Shown here in pieces: positions 30,873 through 40,833 of a DNA stretch of 64,000 bases. The notes beneath the pieces were generated by a model, which had not been told where the DNA came from, did no database searches, and saw nothing but the letters and a program-made list of their open reading frames with translations. The stretch's first letter is position 1. Each line of letters begins with the position of its first letter. The DNA comes from Moesziomyces globuligerus (taxonomy: Eukaryota > Basidiomycota > Ustilaginomycetes > Ustilaginales > Ustilaginaceae), in NCBI GenBank assembly GCA_030849465.1, contig JARVLF010000015.1:62001-126000 (forward strand). Direction: 5' to 3'. The position numbers and the translations under genes were made by a program.

Positions 30873-32912
30873 TGTCAGAGTGGCCACCTGGATCAAGGGT
30901 CCCCTCGTCTGAGCACCCGAGTCTGGGTGCGCCAGGGGCGGCACTGAGACCGAGAATTTGCGCTCGTTGGAATCCTCGCCAATTCATGCAATCTGTCCAC
31001 GTTCGCTGCCATGCAGCTCTCGTCGATGTACTCCGCATCCACACGTTCGTCCATCGCGCCTTCTGATTGGCCCCCGAAAATCACAAAATGCCTCGTGGTC
31101 TGCGAAACGCTCACCGCTCAACCCCGCTTCTGCACGCGTTCGCTGGTGCTCGCACTTCCACTTGGATTCTACACACTGGTGCTGAGTCCTGGCCGTCTGG
31201 ACCCGCCCTATCGCGGTGTATCATCAGGAGAGCCATCGTCCCAGGCCAACGCCAACCGCCGTGAGACGCCTGCAAGCGATGGGTCTTGGCATGCGTAACG
31301 CGCACAAGCGAGCCTCTCTCAACTCCATTTGCGGATTTCGCAGTCCGCGCCATCGCTCCGTGCAACTGTATGCCCGAACCAGTCTCTCCGCCTCGAACCT
31401 CGGTCCAAACCGCCTGTTTGCGGTCCGAGCGGTCGCGATCCAGCCACCATGCTGGTTTGCATCGTGCCGCTGAGAACGGAAAGAAGGACACACGTACCTC
31501 CGAAAACCAATGATTTTACTGTGGCAAAAAAAAAGGAGCGGTTTCGATGCACCCCGTCAGCCAGCCTCATTCTTCGTTTCCCCTCATCGTCCCGTATGTG
31601 TCAGACGAATTTCAAATCGCCCTCCAGAGGAGGATATACTGCTACTGCACGCAGCAACCGCTTTCCCAACAGAGACAGGCCACTAGGGCGCAGACGTCAG
31701 GCGGGCTTCCTCTTTGCAACGTCCGGCCTAGCAAGACTCTGATCCCGGCCAACTTCCTGTGCCCGGATCGCCAACCGAAGGCTCCGTGCCGCGCGCGAGA
31801 AATCGCTCTGCACTCTGCCGTGCCTGCATACTCAACATCACAGAGCAGGTCGGACAAGTACGTACAGAAGCGCGTCGCCATTTGCACACCGTTCTGCCAA
31901 AGCGCAACGTGCTATCCTTGCTTCGGTAGAACCTCGTTCCTGTTTGTGCATTCCCTCCTGCGTGTGCTATAATATGGAGTGGCGCATCATGAGCACAACG
32001 GCACAACGGGGCACGTGATGTATCACACGTCTCGCTTGCACCGCACCATGGCAAGGACGTCTCCGCGATCGTGTCTTTTCACCTCGACCTGGGTCCATAC
32101 ATGCCGCGGCTAGGCACGGCCAAGAGAGAACGTTCCAGCACCATGGCGCTCCATACTCGAAAGCTCTGCGACAAAGTTGATTGCAAACGAGCTCGGTCAA
32201 CTTGGCTCGAAAGTATAGAGACAATTAGCCTGCTTGCCCTTTTCCGTCGCCGAGGCCATACGGCCCGCGAGGGAAAGAGCCCGGATCGCTTGTCTTTCGA
32301 CACTCGGTATCGCTAGCGAAACCTTGTCGGCGACGGTCAAACATTGAAGCGAATCTCAGATCGCCGACGAAATTTAAGCTCGTCTCACCCGTGTCGCCCT
32401 ACAGGGCCGATGCGATGCTTATTCGAGCTACGGCAACTCAGGGAGCACGTTCGCTCACTGTTCCCTTCACGCTACTGTAGTTCATCCACATTCGGTCTCG
32501 GCCCTGCCGATCTCTAGCTTCCAAAGTCTTTCCGCAGTTCCCGGTCCTCAGGGTCCATTCGAAGTCCGCGATACGGCGCAACGCTAGTGCAAGCGACGTA
32601 CAGAAGCTACCGTAAGTCAGTGACGCAGCCGAGTTCGCCACCTCGCAAGTGGTGTTGGTTCGTAGTATCGAGCCGGCGCTCTAATGATTCGGGTGCAAGA
32701 GTGCAGCCACAGCATTTGACCGCAAGCGAGACCGCTTTGTCCCGGTGACTGCCCCATGCAGTTACGTCGTGGGTGCCGGACCGGATGCTGGCGACGGTGG
32801 CGACAAGCAAAACCGAACTTAATGCGTGTGAGATCGGAAGAGTTTTCTTTTTTTTTTCTGGCATTGTGTAGATCGGCATCCCGATAGCTTCCAGCCCGAT
32901 GGCTCGAGATCG

Positions 32913-33533
32913 TCAAGGCGTGCTCTCGTCGGCGACCTCAGCCGCATCCGCTGCATCAGCATCGACGTCGTCCTCGGTGACCGCCTCAAGAACACGTCCA
33001 GCTGCATGGGCTGCGCCCTTAGCCCCCTCTCTGGCCGGCTTGTACAGGATGTCGAGCATACGCTGGATAGTTGCCAGGTCGAGGTTGCCCTCTTCGTCAA
33101 ATTGGGCGTCCAGCTCGCCTTCCCTTCCGATCCTCTCCCGCAGCTCATCGAGCGAGTCGGTCGCTTCTTGTCCCGGTACGAGCGCTGGTGCTCCCACTAC
33201 GGCTCCCTCCGGGGCGAGCTTGTTGAACTTGGTCCTGGCATCAGCCACGCCCGGGGATCCGACCGAGGCGACTCGGTCGTGCGCGCCATACTTGGCCTTC
33301 GTCCACGAAGAGAGCGGGGAGAGCGCTGCGTGGCCTCGGTAGTAGAAGCGAGCGATCTGGTATCCGGCCAGCAGCACTGTCGTCGCAAGAAGGATGTACA
33401 GAAGTGACTGGAGTTTGGATCCTTCCACGGAGCGGCTGCCCCTGCTCTTGCCCTTGGAAACTGGAGGACGCGAAACACTGCCTGTGGATTCCAGAGCCCT
33501 TTTGTTGCGCTGCCTTGCACTTGACGATGGCAT
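32913..33533 (-). CDS. Small single-pass membrane protein, function unknown
   Basis: A single exon of 206 residues from the ATG at 33533. A basic N-terminus of about 40 residues (MPSSSARQRNKRALE) precedes one hydrophobic segment, LQSLLYILLATTVLLAGYQI, at about 41-60, flanked by Lys/Arg on the N side and by RFYYRG after. The rest is hydrophilic, with an acidic Asp/Ala-rich end. The segment GREGELDAQFDEEGNLDLA looks like a short conserved helix-turn. I do not recognise the family. Basic N-terminus in front suggests N-in topology. The gene is divergent from the methyltransferase, with 233 bp between starts. Coding status is supported by clean frame, bias and length. Confidence 0.65.
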   Translation of the reverse strand: MPSSSARQRNKRALESTGSVSRPPVSKGKSRGSRSVEGSKLQSLLYILLATTVLLAGYQIARFYYRGHAALSPLSSWTKAKYGAHDRVASVGSPGVADARTKFNKLAPEGAVVGAPALVPGQEATDSLDELRERIGREGELDAQFDEEGNLDLATIQRMLDILYKPAREGAKGAAHAAGRVLEAVTEDDVDADAADAAEVADESTP

Positions 33534-33766
33534 CTTGCAGTCGTTCGCTGGTATGATGGTGTTCGGATGTGAGGCGGATGCAGCTGGCCGACGAGCAGAC
33601 GAGTGGGGATGGGTGGACAGCAGAGGCATCCTGCCTCCACGTCATAATTTTGCCGAGCACTGTCATCACGACGTGGCCTGAGGCCGAGTTCCGAATTCCG
33701 CCTCCAGCTCAGAGATTGCAAGCCGCGGCTTTCCCCGCACGGAGCACCCTCGGACCTGTGTCATAC

Positions 33767-34695
33767 ATGATTCGTACGCTCGCTCGCACTGCGCACATTG
33801 CCCATCGACCCTTAGCAAACATGACCGCTTCCATCTCGAAAGACGAACAAATCCAAAAGCTGAGGAAGCTCTTTGCCTCCTCTGACGTTCCGAACGATCC
33901 CAAGGCGTGGGACCAAGCGTGGGTCGAAAACACGACGCCCTGGGACTCGAACCGACCGCAACCGGCCCTAGTCGAGCTTGTTGCTGGTGACCATGACGCC
34001 GAATGGAAGGTTCCAGGCCCGGATGGCGAGCTCACCCCCATCTCCCAAGTCATTCCCAAGGGACGAGGCACAGCAGTCGTGCCTGGTTGCGGCAGAGGCT
34101 ACGACACTAAGGTGTTCGCCGAGCGTGGTTTGACGAGCTTTGGAGTAGACATCAGTTCCAACGCCGTCGCGGCAGCCAACAAGGTGAGTGATCAGCTTGG
34201 CCTCAGACCGACGTGACAGCATTCACTGACGCAGCGCTGTCTGTATGGAACCGCTGCGATGCCCAACAGTGGCTGCAAGACCAGAATTTCGACGCAGACC
34301 TGGCGTCCAGGATTCAGTTTGTTGAAGCTGACTTCTTCGCATTGGGCACGGAGAGGAGTGCCGCAAGCGCGCTTTCCAAACCGGCAGAGGCCGTCCTGGC
34401 ATATGATTACACGTTCCTGTGCGCCATTCCGCCTTCGCTTCGTGCCGCCTGGGCCGAGACCTACACGCGTCTGCTGGTCAAAGACGCAATCCTCATCTCG
34501 CTCGTCTTTCCCATCCACGGCGATCGTCCGGGCGGTCCACCCTTCTCCCTCTCTGCGGACATCGTGCGCGAGCTTCTTGGATCCCAGCAAAATGCGGACG
34601 GCAGTTCAGCGTGGCAGGAGCTCGCCGAAATCAAGCCCAAGGGCCCAGACACCCGGCCAGATGTGGAGCGCATCATGGTCTGGCGTCGTTCATGA
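33767..34695 (+). CDS. TPMT-family SAM-dependent (thiol) methyltransferase
   Basis: Two exons, 33767-34183 and 34270-34695 (86-nt intron gtgagt...cag), give 280 residues. A shorter form of 262 residues would start at the second ATG (33821); the 18-residue extension MIRTLARTAHIAHRPLAN looks like a mitochondrial presequence. The core carries WDQAWVENTTPWDSNRPQPA, the SAM-binding VVPGCGRGYDTKVFAERG, and after the splice YDYTFLCAIPPSLRAAWAE, which are hallmarks of the thiopurine methyltransferase-like family (plant HOL and fungal relatives). Such enzymes methylate thiols, thiocyanate or halides. The acceptor was chosen because it gives AAANK-WLQDQNF, in frame and matching family spacing; an earlier AG would shift the frame. 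Substrate unknown. Confidence 0.87.
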
Positions 34696-35583
34696 GCATC
34701 CTTCAGCAGGAAGGCGATGCTTTTCTTGCGAAAGTCGTTTCAGCTTGCCATCCTATCGGAAATGCAGTCAAATCCCTTGCCGCTCGGTCATCGCTCATGC
34801 AATTGGATTTATCGACCGCCTTGAGCAGCTGCCCACACTCGCACGCCAGAATAGAGCACGAAGGTAACGTGGAAGCTGAGGAATGTGCGGAAAGATGCTG
34901 AATAGTGCCGAGCAGACTCGTTCTGCCTGCACCTCGGCCATGAAGCTGATTTCAACGCAGCCCAGCTCGACCACAACGCGCAACAAAACAATTAGCTATA
35001 CGGCCATTTGGAATGCTTTTGTGACGTCTCTGATAATGTAACAAGTCAAATCATTTTTCGAGAGTCCGAGACCGCACCGAGCTTTTGATGGGAGACCGCT
35101 GGAAACCCGGCCCGGAGACGTCGCGGCGTTCTGGTCGTCGGCGAATTTGGCCAGGGTCGGACCGACAAGCTGGGATCGACACAAAGTGGCCTCGCCGACT
35201 CGGGCCTTGCACGGCCTTTAGGACGCTCCTGACAGGCGCTCTCGGGCGACCCATGCCCCTAGAGCACCGAATTGACCGGTCTTCCCTGCGCTTGGCTCCA
35301 CCCCGCAAAACTCTGTTGGTCTCCGTAGAAGCGCCGAACAGGAGCCGAAAGATGCGGTGCTGTGGCCGTACCGACGTCGAAGCTTGTTTGCAACAGAGAG
35401 GACTGCGCGTCCCGTGGGGCAGCGCCGATAGTGTGGAAAGATATATGAATGGAGCGGTTCCGTCCTTAGGTTCGTCCTGCAGCCCGCCCACTACGTCCAC
35501 GGAAGTCCCAGACTTGCATCTTCTACCGACATTCTACCGACATACCAACACCTCGATCGATCTGACGACATACACAGCACACA
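34696..35583. other. Intergenic region upstream of MIOX
   Basis: 888 bp between two plus-strand genes. A TATATGA sequence at 35442-35448 is about 140 bp before the MIOX start and may be its TATA element. No gene supported. Confidence 0.5.
35442..35448 (+). promoter_or_regulatory. TATA-like element of myo-inositol oxygenase gene
   Basis: TATATGA in GC-rich surroundings, about 140 bp upstream of the start codon; position plausible for a core promoter. Confidence 0.35.
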
Positions 35584-36579
35584 ATGGCTCCAATTGCAGT
35601 CGAGCCGGTCATGCCGGTTATGGCGCCAGTCAAGACTCCCAGCACAATCGTTGCCAAGGGCACGGCAATGGACGCGATCTCAGACATGGTTGACGAGGTC
35701 AACGTCTACCGCGGCCAACATCCTGCGGCACCTCAGCCACAAGCCTCCGAAGACGAGGCGTGGCGAAGCGAGGGCTCTCAATTTGACTCGGAGAAGGACA
35801 AGGCAGACTTCCGTCGCTATGAGGACGCGCTGGACCACGTCAAGGCCTTCTACAAGACACAGCACGAGAAGCAAACCGTGTCATTCAACCTCGAAGCTCG
35901 CGAGCGCTTTCTCAAGAACCACCATGCGAGCATGACCGTGTGGGAGGCCATCGAGAAGCTCGACACTCTGGTCGACGAGTCCGACCCGGACACGTCGCTC
36001 TCGCAGATTCAGCACCTGCTGCAGACCGCCGAGGCCATGCGTCGCGACAACAAGCCTGACTGGATGCAGCTCACCGGTCTCATCCACGACCTCGGCAAGC
36101 TCCTCTGCTTCTTTGGTGCCGATGGCCAATGGGATGTGGTCGGCGACACCTTCGTCGTCGGCTGCGCACCTGAAGGCACAGTGTACCCGCACACCTTCGA
36201 GAACAACCCTGACTTCCACGACCCGCGCTACAACACCAAGTACGGCATGTACGAGCCCAACTGCGGCCTGAGCAACGTCATGCTGAGTTTCGGGCACGAC
36301 GAATACCTCTACGAGATCGCCAAGCGCGAATCCACATTGCCACAGGCGGCGCTGGACATGATCCGATACCACAGCTTCTACCCATGGCACCGCGAAGGTG
36401 CGTACCGCCACCTCTGCGCGCCCGAGGACGAAGATGCGCTTGCAAACGTCCTCGCCTTCAACCCATACGACCTCTACTCCAAGTCCGACTCGCCACCTGA
36501 CCCGGTCGCCCTGCGCCCCTACTACGAGGGCCTCATCGAAAAGTACTTCGGCGGCAAGGACCGCAAGATCCAGTGGTGA
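35584..36579 (+). CDS. myo-Inositol oxygenase
   Basis: A single exon of 331 residues. The di-iron HD-type core is complete: SLSQIQHLLQTAEAMR, LTGLIHDLGKLLCFFG, GHDEYLY and MIRYHSFYPWHREGAY supply the His/Asp iron ligands of MIOX. The pre-core helix DFRRYEDALDHVKAFYKTQH is also typical, and the end DPVALRPYYEGLIEKYF is conserved. It cleaves the inositol ring with O2 to give D-glucuronate in the cytosol, the entry step of inositol catabolism. The first 55 residues (Pro/Val/Ala-rich) are an N-terminal extension relative to animal MIOX. No uronate reductase or inositol transporter is adjacent. Identification is secure. Confidence 0.95.
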   Translation: MAPIAVEPVMPVMAPVKTPSTIVAKGTAMDAISDMVDEVNVYRGQHPAAPQPQASEDEAWRSEGSQFDSEKDKADFRRYEDALDHVKAFYKTQHEKQTVSFNLEARERFLKNHHASMTVWEAIEKLDTLVDESDPDTSLSQIQHLLQTAEAMRRDNKPDWMQLTGLIHDLGKLLCFFGADGQWDVVGDTFVVGCAPEGTVYPHTFENNPDFHDPRYNTKYGMYEPNCGLSNVMLSFGHDEYLYEIAKRESTLPQAALDMIRYHSFYPWHREGAYRHLCAPEDEDALANVLAFNPYDLYSKSDSPPDPVALRPYYEGLIEKYFGGKDRKIQW

Positions 36580-36776
36580 TCCACACAGCGCCGTTCCCTA
36601 CCTTGCATCCTTCCTCTCCCCGCTGTCGTCGCATTTGTCAGACTCGCCAGAGTCGCTATATACCTTGAGCCACATCGACCGCACCAGCCTCGTAACTTAG
36701 AACTGCATTTTTGATCCCGCACATCGACACAGCCGTACCTTCATCTTGCGTAGAGATTAATTCGAGTGGCAGCGAC

Positions 36777-37646
36777 CTACTTGTGTTTGAAATGCGAGCC
36801 GAGCGGATCCTTGCCTGGCTTCCACAGGCCAAACAGAATCTGGGCGAACGCGACAAAGATCACGCAGTTGAGCGCGGCGATCTTCTTGACAAGCATCGTC
36901 ACTGTTTCGCCGCCTGGAACCAGACCGAAGGGCAAACTGCCGGCGAAAAGCGTCGCATATTCAGAAGGGGAAAGTCACAATCAGTCTTCGAGCCTGGAGA
37001 AAAGCATGCGGCTGAGGAGAACTTACACCTGCGGCGCGTACAGGTCTTGCTGGCTCTTGACGTAGAACTTGCCATCGGCACCTCGTTGAAGCTGCAGCGC
37101 GACGACGATGCGTGCATCCTTGGTAATGGTGTCGCGCAGCACGGGAAGGTTGGGGCGGAGCGTCTGAACCGCCTCCAGGAAGCTGTCAAGATCCAACAGG
37201 CGAGAACAAGGTTAGACAGTCCGATCGATATCTACAAATGAGGCTTCCTGGTCACGTCACCTACAGCTTGTTCGTTTGCTGGTCGAATCCTGCATGAACA
37301 GGGCATCATCAGTTTATAAGGTTAAGGCCAAAGACAGAGGTCAACGTCAGCGCCCCCTGCAATTGCCACTGTGCTCACCGCCCGACAAAGCACGGTGAGC
37401 TCTGCGCGCATACTCACCGACATGGAAGATCTCGATATCCGAGCGCGAGATGACCCGAAGCCACTGGTAGATTGGCAGGATGCCGTTGTCCCTCGAGTTG
37501 GGGCCCGACGTGACGGTGCAAAGGACGTGGTCGAATGATGCATCGGGCGCAAAGTATCTCTGCATGCAATATTTTTGCTCGGAAGCGTTCCTGGCCGCCA
37601 CAAGCCCCTTGACAACGCCGCGAATCTCCTGAACTGGATCTTCCAT
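36777..37646 (-). CDS. SigF-like NTF2-domain membrane protein (four exons, one problematic splice)
   Basis: Minus-strand exons 37418-37646, about 37261-37289, 37027-37182 and 36777-36936 give about 190 residues. Exon 1 starts MEDPVQEIRGVVKGLVAARN and contains QRYFAPDASFDHVLCTVTSG and IYQWLRVISRSDIEIFHV, the pattern of the fungal SigF-like NTF2-domain family. Exon 3 (FLEAVQTLRPNLPVLRDT, QRGADGKFYVKSQQDLYAPQ) and exon 4 continue that fold and end in a hydrophobic segment (LNCVIFVAFAQILFGLW) before a basic tail. Exon 2 encodes GFDQQTNKL, as expected. With a canonical donor after 37261 the next codon is TAG; the reading frame is only kept if exon 2 ends one base earlier, at a GG rather than GT. 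So the gene may be frameshifted here, mis-sequenced, or spliced unusually. Function of the family is unknown. Confidence 0.68.
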
Positions 37647-38427
37647 CTTGATATGCTGTTGCTCGTCGGTTGTGGTGAAGGTGCCAGATGCTGTCTTGGC
37701 TAGGCGATGATGAGAGAAGTGTCGAAAAGACGGTGGCAGGCGGCCTGCTGCACAATGTCGCAATCCAGCGGCACGTGCAGGCCTCCACACAACCAAACCA
37801 ACTCACAGATTTCACGCGCTCGTTGAACCAGCGAGGAATCGAACGAATCGTTCCGAACCACAGCCAATTTGCCCGATAGCAGATGTCAGTTATACAATGC
37901 CATTACGAAGAGAGTGTCGATGTGTTAAGTGGCTCGACCGACCTAGTTGTACAAGAGATGCGAGGAAATGCGAGGAGACTGCCCGTGAAACAGAAACAAT
38001 GGAGGGAATGCATGCGGAAGACAAGAGAGAGCGCGGAAGACCGCTCGGCAGAGGCAGCACAGAGAGCTGCGGGATGCGGTACGCGCGCGACCGGTGGTGG
38101 CGGTGGTCTACGAGATGCGGGGTACGCCTGGTGTTAAGAGCAAAGCGTCGTGCCGGGGTATGCAGGTGACTGGGTTCGGAAACATCGGGAAGGGCGTGCC
38201 TAGTGTTAATGGCAAGGCACCGTGCCGCGTGGGTATTTGATCGACGATGTGCCTGGTGTTAAGGGCAAGGCACCGTGCCTGGGTATGAGCAAAACAGAAC
38301 GAAGGAGAAAAGATCAAGATCTAGAGGTTGCGAGGAATGCGCCTGGTGTTAAGGGCAAGGCACCGTGCCGTGGGCGTCTGCTCAGATAGAAGCGTCAAAA
38401 GCGCGAGAGCGCGGGGAAAGCACCTAG
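37647..38427. other. Intergenic region with four dispersed 29-bp repeats
   Basis: 781 bp between proline dehydrogenase 3' end and the NTF2-like gene start, both minus strand. The half near proline dehydrogenase holds the repeat cluster at 38126-38369. No gene supported. Confidence 0.6.
38126..38369. repeat. Four irregularly spaced copies of a 29-bp element
   Basis: Copies at 38126-38154, 38198-38226, 38251-38279 and 38341-38369. Copies 3 and 4 are identical; copy 2 differs at two positions and copy 1 at about five. The element begins GCCTGGTGTTAAGGGCAAG and ends GGCACCGTGCC, which is an 11-base perfect palindrome around a central base. The first three copies are followed within 0-4 bases by GGGTAT. 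Start-to-start spacing is 72, 53 and 90 bp, so this is neither a simple tandem array nor a CRISPR. Confidence 0.88.
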
Positions 38428-40479
38428 CTAGGTGCGGCGAAGGCCGAGTCGGTGCATCAACTCGTCCCACACGAGTGCCTTCTCGGCAGCAGCACCCCCG
38501 GTCATGATGTCGCCGTTCTCGAGGGCGCGGCGGATCAGGTAAGGAAGCGTCAGCTCGAGCGGCCCGTAGGGGATGTACTTGAGCACCATGTGCGGACCGA
38601 CGCCGCCCGACGCCGGGTCGAAGGCGGCCTGGATACGCGCGGTCAGCACCGAAGCCATGCCGTACAACTGAGCAAAGAAGATGCGTCCGCGGATGGACTC
38701 CTGCAGCTGCAAATCCACCAGCGGAACACTGCGGAGCAGCTGGGCTGCGTCTACGCCCGGATTGGCGTCCTTGGTCGCTTGCAAGAGGGCAGGTGCGGGT
38801 CTGGCCATGCCGAGTCGAACCATCTCGCGGATGACCTTGAGTGCCGACTGGGTGTTGTGGCTAGCAAAGACGACGGCCAGGCTGGGCTGCGTGCCCTTCT
38901 TGGCGCTGCGAACGATGTCCTCGTGCATCTCCTGGACGAGGCGGATGGCGCAGCCATCGAAGCATCGATCGGTGAGGTCCTTGTTGGGCCAAACGGGGCT
39001 GCCCCAGCCCTCGTAAGCGGGAGCATCGGCGCCTTTGCCCGGGACGGGAGGAGCATCGACGATTTTGTCGGACCAGATGCGGTTCTCGATGTCGACGTAG
39101 GCGCCGCGGACCAGCTTGACGCCGAGCGTGTATCCGTTGAGCTTGGCGCGTTCGAAGGAGGCAGCGAGGTGGGAAGGGGTGCGGCGGAGGTAGGCCTGGA
39201 AGGTGTTGTAGATGAGCGGACCCGAGACGCTTCCCTGCGGCTCTGCATCGCCGGACTCGGAGTGGTTGGCCCTGACGGAGCTGGGGCGATTGTACTCGGC
39301 AGCGATGGCCTCGTACATAGCATCGATAGCAGGCTGGTACCAGCTGTACTCGGCGTCGATCGCGAGACGCACGCTGCCATGCTGCTTGGCACGCTCGGCG
39401 ATCTCGCGGAGTGCTTGCCACAGCTCGCGCAGCGCCTCGACGTCCTTGGGGGGCAGCGCGGCCACGGGAATGGCGAGGCCACCGCAGGGCCCTGTCCCGT
39501 TGATGGAGAGCGGAGGCAGCGGCTCGGGGGGCGAGCTGAACCATTCTCGGGGTACGATGGCAGCCGAGGCACGTTCGAGCACCGACGAGTCGTAGAGCAG
39601 ACCAGAAAGCTTGATGGCGACAAAGGTGCTGCCGGAGCGATCGGGACGCGAGGCGAGATCTGCGATCTCGTCGTTTTGATCCGCACCGTGGTCAGCGGGC
39701 AGCGAAGCGAGTCGAGCGGCAACGTCGATGCTGTGCAGGAGCTCGTCGACGAAGGGACGGTGAACGCAGGATTTAGGACCGACACTTGATTCCGACGAGG
39801 AAGACGTAGGCTTGCCGTTGTGGGTGACCTCGACGGAAAAGTTGAGCATGGCACCGAGGTTGTTACGCGAGAGGGAGGAGAGCACGGGCAGCGAGCCTTC
39901 GGCGGTGTCGTCGCTGATGAATTGGCGGAAGAAGGTGCGACGGATGATGTACTCAGTGACGGTCCATACGTATGGAAGCTGGGTGTTTGCGCTCCACTCG
40001 ATCAGGCGTGGGCCGACCTTGGCCAAAGAAGAGAAGGAGCAGAGCGTAAAGACAGCGTAGTTGGTGAGGAGCATCGAGATTGGTTGTGAGTGCAGGGGCC
40101 GGTAGGGACGATGCGATTCATCCTCGCGCTGCACATCGTCACGGTGTGCGTTGGCAATCGATTTGGCATCGGCAGGAGTCTGCGGATCAAGTCGGAGAGG
40201 TTCAGCGAAAGACATGGTGGCGATGGCAACGGCGGTTCCTGCCACGACGAAGCGCAGGACGCGCAAACCCGCTTGAGGCGGTGACTGGATCGACGCTGTG
40301 GTGGGAGCCAGCTTTGCGTCTCGAGAAGCCCATCTTCTCGCGACGCTGAGGCTTATGCTCGAGCGGGTCGCAGCTGGCGCACCAGGCCCGGCCAGCCTAC
40401 TCGACGTGCTCGTGATGGTAGTTGCGCACCATTGGAGCGAAGTTCGAGCCGAGGAAGCCAGTCGATGCGGGGCAGCCAT
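38428..40479 (-). CDS. PUT1: Proline dehydrogenase, mitochondrial
   Basis: A single exon of 683 residues from the ATG at 40479. The N-terminus (MAAPHRLASSARTSLQWCAT) is a mitochondrial presequence; a hydrophobic stretch near residue 75 follows. The PRODH barrel is present with RRTPSHLAASFERAKLNGYT, VKLVRGAYVDIE, VVFASHNTQSALKVI and, at the end, KYIPYGPLELTLPYLIRRAL, the FAD/proline-binding segments. It oxidises proline to pyrroline-5-carboxylate and passes electrons to the respiratory chain on the inner membrane. It is longer than yeast Put1 (476 residues) because of Ser/Pro-rich insertions, for example near residue 240 and near residue 430. Upstream in-frame sequence to 40725 begins without ATG and is taken as 5' UTR. 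Identification is secure. Confidence 0.95.
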   Translation of the reverse strand: MAAPHRLASSARTSLQWCATTITSTSSRLAGPGAPAATRSSISLSVARRWASRDAKLAPTTASIQSPPQAGLRVLRFVVAGTAVAIATMSFAEPLRLDPQTPADAKSIANAHRDDVQREDESHRPYRPLHSQPISMLLTNYAVFTLCSFSSLAKVGPRLIEWSANTQLPYVWTVTEYIIRRTFFRQFISDDTAEGSLPVLSSLSRNNLGAMLNFSVEVTHNGKPTSSSSESSVGPKSCVHRPFVDELLHSIDVAARLASLPADHGADQNDEIADLASRPDRSGSTFVAIKLSGLLYDSSVLERASAAIVPREWFSSPPEPLPPLSINGTGPCGGLAIPVAALPPKDVEALRELWQALREIAERAKQHGSVRLAIDAEYSWYQPAIDAMYEAIAAEYNRPSSVRANHSESGDAEPQGSVSGPLIYNTFQAYLRRTPSHLAASFERAKLNGYTLGVKLVRGAYVDIENRIWSDKIVDAPPVPGKGADAPAYEGWGSPVWPNKDLTDRCFDGCAIRLVQEMHEDIVRSAKKGTQPSLAVVFASHNTQSALKVIREMVRLGMARPAPALLQATKDANPGVDAAQLLRSVPLVDLQLQESIRGRIFFAQLYGMASVLTARIQAAFDPASGGVGPHMVLKYIPYGPLELTLPYLIRRALENGDIMTGGAAAEKALVWDELMHRLGLRRT

Positions 40480-40824
40480 GCCTTGTGATCCGTAGCAAGC
40501 CTTGCGTTGTGATGGGCGATCAGGAGCGAGCCACGACACGAAGCCAAGGGCACCGAAGAGAAGACGAAGCCGGAACGGAAGCAGACAGGGAAGCGAGTGA
40601 AGAGGAGAATGAGTGCGTATCGCTACAGGTATCTTTGAGCGTCTCCTATCTGCTCCGGCGGTCCTCTCGAAGCTGACTCGGCAGCTCGGCGCCTCGTAGG
40701 TTCTTCGAACGCTGAGTTGACTCAACAGCGCAGACGTAAAGCAAGGTCACGAGGCTCACGCTGCCCTGAGGGTGCCGAGAACGCGCCGAAGCCCTTCCGA
40801 AGCTTCGAAAAAAGACACAGGGGA

Positions 40825-40833
40825 CCAAAAAAA
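40825..40833 (-). terminator. Pol III oligo-T terminator of tRNA-Ala
   Basis: On the minus strand TTTT TTT follows the tRNA 3' end within about 10 bases, typical of RNA polymerase III termination. Confidence 0.6.

Larger units (their letters stand above)
29575..32912. other. Gene-poor stretch of 3.3 kb
   Basis: The longest gap in the window; it lies upstream of the PHO84-type gene. All open frames are below about 235 codons, Arg/Ser/Pro-rich and without recognisable domains. Contains a G13 run at 30860-30872 and T/A homopolymers. No transposon ORF, terminal repeats or tRNA were recognised. Long noncoding RNA or a decayed element are possible but not shown. Confidence 0.5.

Noticed and set aside
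38126..38369. CRISPR-like array
   Set aside because: Only four copies, unequal spacers, eukaryotic setting and no cas genes.
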